In this document: positions 59,861 through 64,000 of the stretch, in pieces | Layout of the letters: every line of letters begins with the position of its first letter | How positions within the stretch are numbered: the stretch's first letter is position 1 | Assembly: GCF_037974355.1 (NCBI RefSeq) | Contig: NZ_CP150235.1 | Span: 4,898,001-4,962,000, forward strand | Source of the DNA: Paenibacillus sp. FSL R5-0517 | Lineage (GTDB): Bacteria > Bacillota > Bacilli > Paenibacillales > Paenibacillaceae | DNA: 64,000 bases | Direction of reading: 5' to 3' | Position numbers and translations under genes: made by a program | The notes under the pieces: model-generated | Databases searched by the model: none | What the model saw: the letters and a program-made list of their open reading frames with translations, nothing else | What the model was told of the DNA's origin: nothing

Positions 59861-60298
59861 TTACTGCGATTGAACCGCTGTTAAAATCTCCTGTATATTA
59901 CGTTGTAGTCCTTCATCGTCTTCCTGATTGAACTGGCGGTGTCCATCAATCCCACGTTGGATAATGGTATTCATCACAGGATGAACCTCACGATCGGAAG
60001 CCACCCGGATCAGATCATCCGCAAAATCAACAGCCTGCTGCTCACTATAATTAAACGGTTTGATCAACATTCGAATGCTCAAGGCATGGGCCTGTGGCTC
60101 TGCCAGCTGATCCCGATGAGTGATGCCATATACCGCGCCAAAACCAAAAGCAGCCATGACCTGACGCTCCAGTTCACTCGTTTGTTCCAAAGGTGTGCCA
60201 ATCAGCTCACACATTTTGTCCACCATCTGCTCCAGTTCGTTTGCCGCCGCACCCAGAATTACGTCATTAATATCGTCAGCGTTGATAAATTCAGTCAT
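59861..60298 (-). CDS. Imm48-like immunity protein (orphan)
   Basis: 145-residue acidic helical protein. The stretch LERQVMAAFGFGAVYGITHRDQLAEPQAHALSIRMLIKPFNYSEQQAVDFADDLI followed by HPVMNTIIQRGIDGHRQF resembles the Imm48 family of polymorphic-toxin immunity proteins as I recall it. No toxin gene is visible within the window, and the next genes are kptA and a protein kinase. GGAG lies nine bases before the ATG at 60298. The family call is by remembered motif and would need a profile search. If true, this is an isolated immunity gene. Confidence 0.6.
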   Translation of the reverse strand: MTEFINADDINDVILGAAANELEQMVDKMCELIGTPLEQTSELERQVMAAFGFGAVYGITHRDQLAEPQAHALSIRMLIKPFNYSEQQAVDFADDLIRVASDREVHPVMNTIIQRGIDGHRQFNQEDDEGLQRNIQEILTAVQSQ

Positions 60299-60395
60299 TT
60301 TGGTTTTCTCCATTTCTGTACTGTATTTGATCTATTCTCTCAGACTCTATGAGAACATTGTATCGGAGGTAGGGTGTTCCTTTCAAATTCATCAT

Positions 60396-60436
60396 AAAAA
60401 ACCAAATCTCCTCATTTACAAGTCGACTTGGTTTAA
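60396..60436 (-). terminator. Terminator after the kinase gene
   Basis: Minus-strand AAACCAA...TTTGGTTTTTT with a long imperfect loop, 60 bases after the kinase stop. Confidence 0.65.
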
Positions 60437-60496
60437 TTAGATGTAGAACTATGCTCATTAAACATTCCCATTTATAAAAAGATGTTATGTTATAAC

Positions 60497-61486
60497 TCAA
60501 GCCGTTTCATGTTGCTTTTTCGACTCCACTTCATAGACCTGCGTATGTTCATTCTCGGCTAAAGACCATTCCACTGTACCTGGCTTGCGCACTTTCCACA
60601 CCCAGGCTTGAACTCGCAGCGAGCTTCTGACCCAGGCCAGGGAAGCACAGCGTTTCTCGGAACGAACCGTCAGACCCCAATGAATAACACGAGCGAGCCA
60701 CGGATTCACATACTCATTATGTGAGCGAACAGATGGCAATTCATCCTGGAACAACCGCTGTTTCACATCCATAGGGGGTTGCCCGCAAGTCCAATAATGG
60801 AGCAGAGCCGCCAGGCTATAGATGTCCGACATTGGCCCCTGACTGGATTTCTCCGAATAGAATTCCAGCGGAGAATAACCAGCCGATGTAAATATCACCT
60901 GTTTCTCTCCGGATTGCATAGGCCAACGGGTAGCTGAGCCAAAGTCCAGAAGCTTGGGTGTACCATCCTCCATGACCATAATGTTGGAAGGTTTCACATC
61001 CCGGTGAAGAATGCCTTGCTTATGTATGTAATCCAATGTATCCACCAGTGGAAGCAGCGTCTCCGTTATGAAGGCAGCATCAAGCGCATGATTGTGTTCA
61101 TTCAAATATTCGGTCAATGTGATTCCCGTGCAGTATTCCATAACCAGATATCCTGTATCATTCGCTTCAAAATGATCCAAATACGACACAATATGAGGAT
61201 GATCCAGTTTCGATAACAATTCACCTTCGAGCATAAATGCAGCCAGTAACTCCTGATATTGCCCACCGTATCCTCGTGAAGAGCAGAACACCTTGCGCTT
61301 GTCTGCCTGACGTTCAGCCATTCTCTGCGGGAAGAATTCCTTAATGGCTACTTTGGCACCCGTGTTACGATCCCGCCCTGCATATACAATAGCCAACTCA
61401 CTGCTGGCCAATACCTGTCTTACCTGATATGTATCATTTATAATCACATTGCGCTGCAATGCCATTTTGCAATTGTCTTTTCTCAT
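60497..61486 (-). CDS. Hanks-type Ser/Thr protein kinase with altered glycine loop
   Basis: 329-residue soluble kinase. The catalytic lysine is in AKVAIKEFFPQRM, the alpha-C glutamate in MLEGELLSKLDHPHIV, the catalytic loop is ILHRDVKPSNIMVM and the metal motif is KLLDFGSATR; SAGYSPLEFY stands for the APE segment. The nucleotide loop reads VLASSELAIVYAG, without the usual glycines. No membrane helix or PASTA repeats. The tail after the kinase core (about 40 residues) is charged. An ATG at 61486 with GAGG upstream is used. Its promoter is flanked by a 14-bp inverted repeat. Confidence 0.88.
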   Translation of the reverse strand: MRKDNCKMALQRNVIINDTYQVRQVLASSELAIVYAGRDRNTGAKVAIKEFFPQRMAERQADKRKVFCSSRGYGGQYQELLAAFMLEGELLSKLDHPHIVSYLDHFEANDTGYLVMEYCTGITLTEYLNEHNHALDAAFITETLLPLVDTLDYIHKQGILHRDVKPSNIMVMEDGTPKLLDFGSATRWPMQSGEKQVIFTSAGYSPLEFYSEKSSQGPMSDIYSLAALLHYWTCGQPPMDVKQRLFQDELPSVRSHNEYVNPWLARVIHWGLTVRSEKRCASLAWVRSSLRVQAWVWKVRKPGTVEWSLAENEHTQVYEVESKKQHETA

Positions 61487-61533
61487 AACAGACCTCTTTT
61501 CAACCTTGTCGATCGGAAGACTTTCCGCGTAAA

Positions 61534-61597
61534 TGCATCATTTGGTTCAACCAGTAAGCAATTCATCGCCAACTAATTATATAAACCAAATGATGCA
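61534..61597. repeat. 14-bp perfect inverted repeat around the kinase promoter
   Basis: TGCATCATTTGGTT (61534-61547) and AACCAAATGATGCA (61584-61597), arms 50 bp apart centre to centre. One arm overlaps the spacer of a candidate kinase promoter (TATAAT at 61581-61576); the other lies downstream of its start site. Confidence 0.7.
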
Positions 61598-61604
61598 ATT
61601 TGAA
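61576..61604 (-). promoter_or_regulatory. Possible kinase promoter
   Basis: Minus strand TTCAAA (61604-61599), 17-bp spacer, TATAAT (61581-61576). The -35 is weak and the -10 is perfect; the spacer contains an arm of the inverted repeat. Confidence 0.45.
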
Positions 61605-61784
61605 ACACCTTCACGCGAAATAGTTAATTATTTTTTTTATATCAAACTTACTACAATTTGTTCCTAATCGAGATTCTTATTCTTCTATTGAAGAAAAGCA
61701 CACTTATATACTCTATCGACAGATAAGGGGAATTACTTAATTAAACTGGATAAAAACATTCCTGAGTCCATTTTTATCAACTTT

Positions 61785-62654
61785 TTAATAATTCTTCTGT
61801 AAAAATTGCCCGATTTCCTCGTTCATCTGAACCAATACGTCCTGGGAAGGAAAATGTCCGGTATCATACTTAATGGCTTGCACATTCGTAATAATCTTTT
61901 GAGCACGTTCAATACACTTATCCGCAGGGAAAAAGACATCCTTCTCCCCCACCAATAACAGGGTTGGAGACGTATAGTTAACGAGCTCTTCCCGCTCTGT
62001 GAGTTTGGGCAGATCCTGATCTATGCTGACATATTTGAAAAGTTTGCCGATAATGTTTTTATCCATTTCTTTCATGCAGTTGCACGACATGGTGTCCGTA
62101 ATTTTTTGCAAGGAAGATGGTGAAGACGTCATACGATACTTGACGATCGGCAGCGTGATATCCTGAGCTGTTTTAATTTTGGAGTTGACCGCAAGACCCG
62201 CAGGAGCAACCAATACGGCACACGAGATACGTTCGGGAATATAGGTAGCCAATCTGAGAATGATGCCTCCTCCAAATGATGGGCCGATAAACGCACTCTT
62301 TTCAATCTCATAGTGGTCAAGCAGATCCGACACCCATAATGCCAAACTATCAAATCGTGTCGAGATGCTCGCTTCCTCGCTATAACCTGGGTGACCAATC
62401 GTATCCGGAGCAATAATCCGGTATTCTTTAAATAAAGAAGAGAACCATGACAAGGTCATTGGGTTCACACAATTACCGCCCTGGAGAATAAATAACGGCT
62501 TGCCATCCAGAGGGCCTGTCAGTAGAACATGTGTCTTTCCAAAACGTGTCTCCACATACTCCCGAGTAAACTCCTCACCCAACTCGTTCAAATAAATCTC
62601 ATACTCTTCAAGTATGCTGCTCTTGCCTTCTTCACTTCTATAAATGGAACTCAT
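61785..62654 (-). CDS. Alpha/beta hydrolase
   Basis: 289-residue alpha/beta hydrolase. The nucleophile elbow is SAFIGPSFGGGIILRLA (GxSxG), the acid is in LLVGEKDVFFPADKC and the catalytic His in KYDTGHFPSQDV. The oxyanion strand is LFILQGGNCVNPMTLSWFSSL, where the family HG is changed to QGGN. No signal peptide. The ATG at 62654 has AGGAGG five bases upstream. Substrate unknown; a peptidase, esterase or lactonase are all possible. It is probably monocistronic. Confidence 0.84.
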   Translation of the reverse strand: MSSIYRSEEGKSSILEEYEIYLNELGEEFTREYVETRFGKTHVLLTGPLDGKPLFILQGGNCVNPMTLSWFSSLFKEYRIIAPDTIGHPGYSEEASISTRFDSLALWVSDLLDHYEIEKSAFIGPSFGGGIILRLATYIPERISCAVLVAPAGLAVNSKIKTAQDITLPIVKYRMTSSPSSLQKITDTMSCNCMKEMDKNIIGKLFKYVSIDQDLPKLTEREELVNYTSPTLLLVGEKDVFFPADKCIERAQKIITNVQAIKYDTGHFPSQDVLVQMNEEIGQFLQKNY

Positions 62655-62730
62655 GTCTGCCTCCTGCAATATATACTCAAAATAACTGATTCTAACAAAT
62701 GGACTTGCTAACCAATGGACCAAAAAGATA

Positions 62731-62761
62731 AAGAGGGCCTGCAGATGACAGGCTCCTCCAT
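62731..62761 (-). terminator. Terminator after the RNase H gene
   Basis: Minus-strand GGAGCCTG...CAGGCCCTC followed by TTTATCTTTTTGG, about 105 bases after the RNase H gene. Confidence 0.6.
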
Positions 62762-62865
62762 ATGTTTAACTAATCATATTCAGATGATTATAGAGCGGAA
62801 ACTGGAAATTGTAAATAACGATTCTAATAGACCAGAAATAAAGGAAGCATCCTTTGTATGAATAC

Positions 62866-63519
62866 TTACTTCCGGCCGTAGTCGGCCTTGATTTCGCCCC
62901 ACTGTTTGGTCTGCCATTTGAGCACTTTATTGCTGTACGTATTCGTCTGGAGCCACTGTTCCGCACGGTCAATCATCAGCCAGATCTCTTCCGTGGAGTT
63001 GTCTCTTGGTAACGTCGTGGCTACTTTTTTCTGCTTCAGCCATTTCATGGCATTGACCGAGTCGGTATATACCGTTTTGGTACTGCCTTCTTTTTTCAGA
63101 TATGCTAGGGCATGTACAATGGCCAGGAATTCGCCCAGATTGTTCGTGCCTTTGGAGATCGGTCCAACAGAGAAAATAGTCTCACCGGTGCGGGTGTCTA
63201 CCCCTTTGTATTCTACAGGTCCGGGGTTACCACGTGTACCCACATCAACAGAGATACTGTCGTAATCCACTTCCTCCGACGTTTCCATGCCTGCGCTTCT
63301 TCCACTACCCGTTGACTTCTTCTTCGATGCTCCGCCGGCACTTGAACCCCAATTTCCTTTCCACCCGGCACGATACGCTTCTTCTGCAGCCGCTTTGGAT
63401 TCATACGATTTATATTTAGCTCCGGTATACTGATCCGTCTGCGCTTTGCATTCTGCCCATGTACTGTACACGCCTGGCTTCTTGCCTTCCCAGACAACAT
63501 AGTATTTCTGTTTTGCCAC
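62866..63519 (-). CDS. Ribonuclease H1 with N-terminal viroplasmin domain
   Basis: 217-residue enzyme degrading RNA in RNA-DNA hybrids. The N-terminal hybrid-binding (viroplasmin-type) domain is KYYVVWEGKKPGVYSTWAECKAQTDQYTGAKYKSYESKAAAEEAYRAGW. A Gly/Ser/Lys linker follows, then the RNase H fold: ISVDVGTRGNPG (Asp), TNNLGEFLAIVHALAYL (Glu) and VYTDSVNAMKWLKQKK (Asp); a last Asp is expected in the region near the end (MIDRAEQWLQ). GTG start with AAAGGAG upstream. Single gene between the hydrolase and a DUF421 gene. Confidence 0.92.
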   Translation of the reverse strand: MAKQKYYVVWEGKKPGVYSTWAECKAQTDQYTGAKYKSYESKAAAEEAYRAGWKGNWGSSAGGASKKKSTGSGRSAGMETSEEVDYDSISVDVGTRGNPGPVEYKGVDTRTGETIFSVGPISKGTNNLGEFLAIVHALAYLKKEGSTKTVYTDSVNAMKWLKQKKVATTLPRDNSTEEIWLMIDRAEQWLQTNTYSNKVLKWQTKQWGEIKADYGRK

Positions 63520-63673
63520 TGTGACCCGCTCCTTTGTTTACTTCATCAATATCCTATTGTAAACGATCCGGTGGGATGAATGATAGTTATGGATTCAGTC
63601 ACCTGCATAATTCCTCCAACTCCAGAACAGCCTAAGAAGCAAAGAGCATACTGGAATAGAAAGGAATATACTT

Positions 63674-64000
63674 ATGGACTGGATATGGAAATCTGTTTTA
63701 CTTGTACTTATCGGCATGATTCTGCTGCGAATTGCAGGACGCAAGTCGATCTCGCAGATGAGTGTTGCCACAACGGTCATCATGATCTCCATCGGAACAA
63801 CGATTGTACAGCCCATCGCCAATCATGAGCTTGGCAAAGCGATTGGATCAGCATCAATATTCATAGTGACATTACTTGTGGTGGAACAACTTCAATTGAA
63901 ATTTAATATTTTTGAACGGTTAATGAGTGGCAGTTCCAAAATGGTGGTCGAGGACGGGAAAGTCATTATTCCGAATCTGAAACGTATGCGTTATACGATG
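63674..64000 (+). CDS. DUF421/YetF-like membrane protein, N-terminal part
   Basis: Cut by the right edge; the first 109 residues are present. It begins MDWIWKSVLLVLIGMILLRIAGRKSISQMSVATTVIMISIGTTIVQPI, with the family RIAGRKSISQMS motif and two or three membrane helices, then the cytoplasmic domain start FERLMSGSSKMVVEDGKVIIPNLKRMRYTM. AAAGGA lies eight bases before the ATG. Function in this family is not established. Confidence 0.88.
   Translation, partial: MDWIWKSVLLVLIGMILLRIAGRKSISQMSVATTVIMISIGTTIVQPIANHELGKAIGSASIFIVTLLVVEQLQLKFNIFERLMSGSSKMVVEDGKVIIPNLKRMRYTM

Noticed and set aside
1..64000. tRNA, rRNA, CRISPR arrays, intact insertion sequences
   Set aside because: Looked for characteristic sequences and transposase frames on both strands; none found.

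Overview
This window looks like a chromosomal segment of a Paenibacillus-type, endospore-forming Firmicute. The evidence is the sporulation genes (gpr, spoIIP, spoVAC-D-E), the late competence locus comE, a T-box ahead of leuS, a perfect CIRCE element, and long synteny with the Bacillus subtilis yqeG-to-hrcA region. No rRNA, tRNA, CRISPR array, prophage or intact insertion sequence was seen.

The left two thirds (1-37 kb) is almost entirely on the minus strand. Read in the direction of transcription it runs yqeG-yqeH-aroE-yhbY-nadD-yqeK-rsfS-cvfB-yqeM (nucleotide metabolism and ribosome assembly), then a phosphotransferase-like gene, the T-box-controlled leuS, comER (opposite strand), comEA-EB-EC, an ECF sigma/anti-sigma pair, holA, rpsT (opposite strand), gpr-spoIIP-yqxA, lepA, hemW, an acetyltransferase, then hrcA-grpE-dnaK-dnaJ under CIRCE, three small stress-type genes, prmA and a site-2 protease. 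The insertions relative to the Bacillus order are the sigma/anti-sigma pair, a visibly AT-rich pair (a membrane protein and a nucleoside deaminase), leuS, cvfB and the small stress genes.

From 37 to 47 kb lie a MoxR/DUF58/transglutaminase operon, a three-gene spoVA operon, an M42 peptidase, and small membrane or unknown proteins. From 47 to 51 kb is an anaerobic nitrite module, nirB-nirD-nirC, with FNR/CRP-type palindromes. One of them sits exactly where a class II activator should sit relative to a TATAAT box. A YfbR-like nucleotidase follows. From 51.6 to 57.6 kb a YesM/YesN two-component pair is divergent from a carbohydrate ABC importer that lacks its own ATPase.

The right end (57.6-64 kb) is accessory: an Rrf2 regulator with a palindromic operator on its own promoter, an NmrA-type oxidoreductase, an RNA 2'-phosphotransferase (KptA/Tpt1), an orphan Imm48-like immunity protein, a Hanks-type kinase with a glycine-poor nucleotide loop and a 14-bp inverted repeat around its promoter, an alpha/beta hydrolase, a viroplasmin-RNase H fusion and the start of a DUF421 protein.

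The most notable unexplained structure is a family of three intergenic palindromic elements of about 180-230 bp (2380-2556, 31123-31350, 34300-34520). They have terminal inverted repeats, a conserved core and compensatory changes in an internal hairpin. Several other unexplained inverted repeats are listed as findings. All functional calls come from reading the translated sequence and motifs. No database search was possible.
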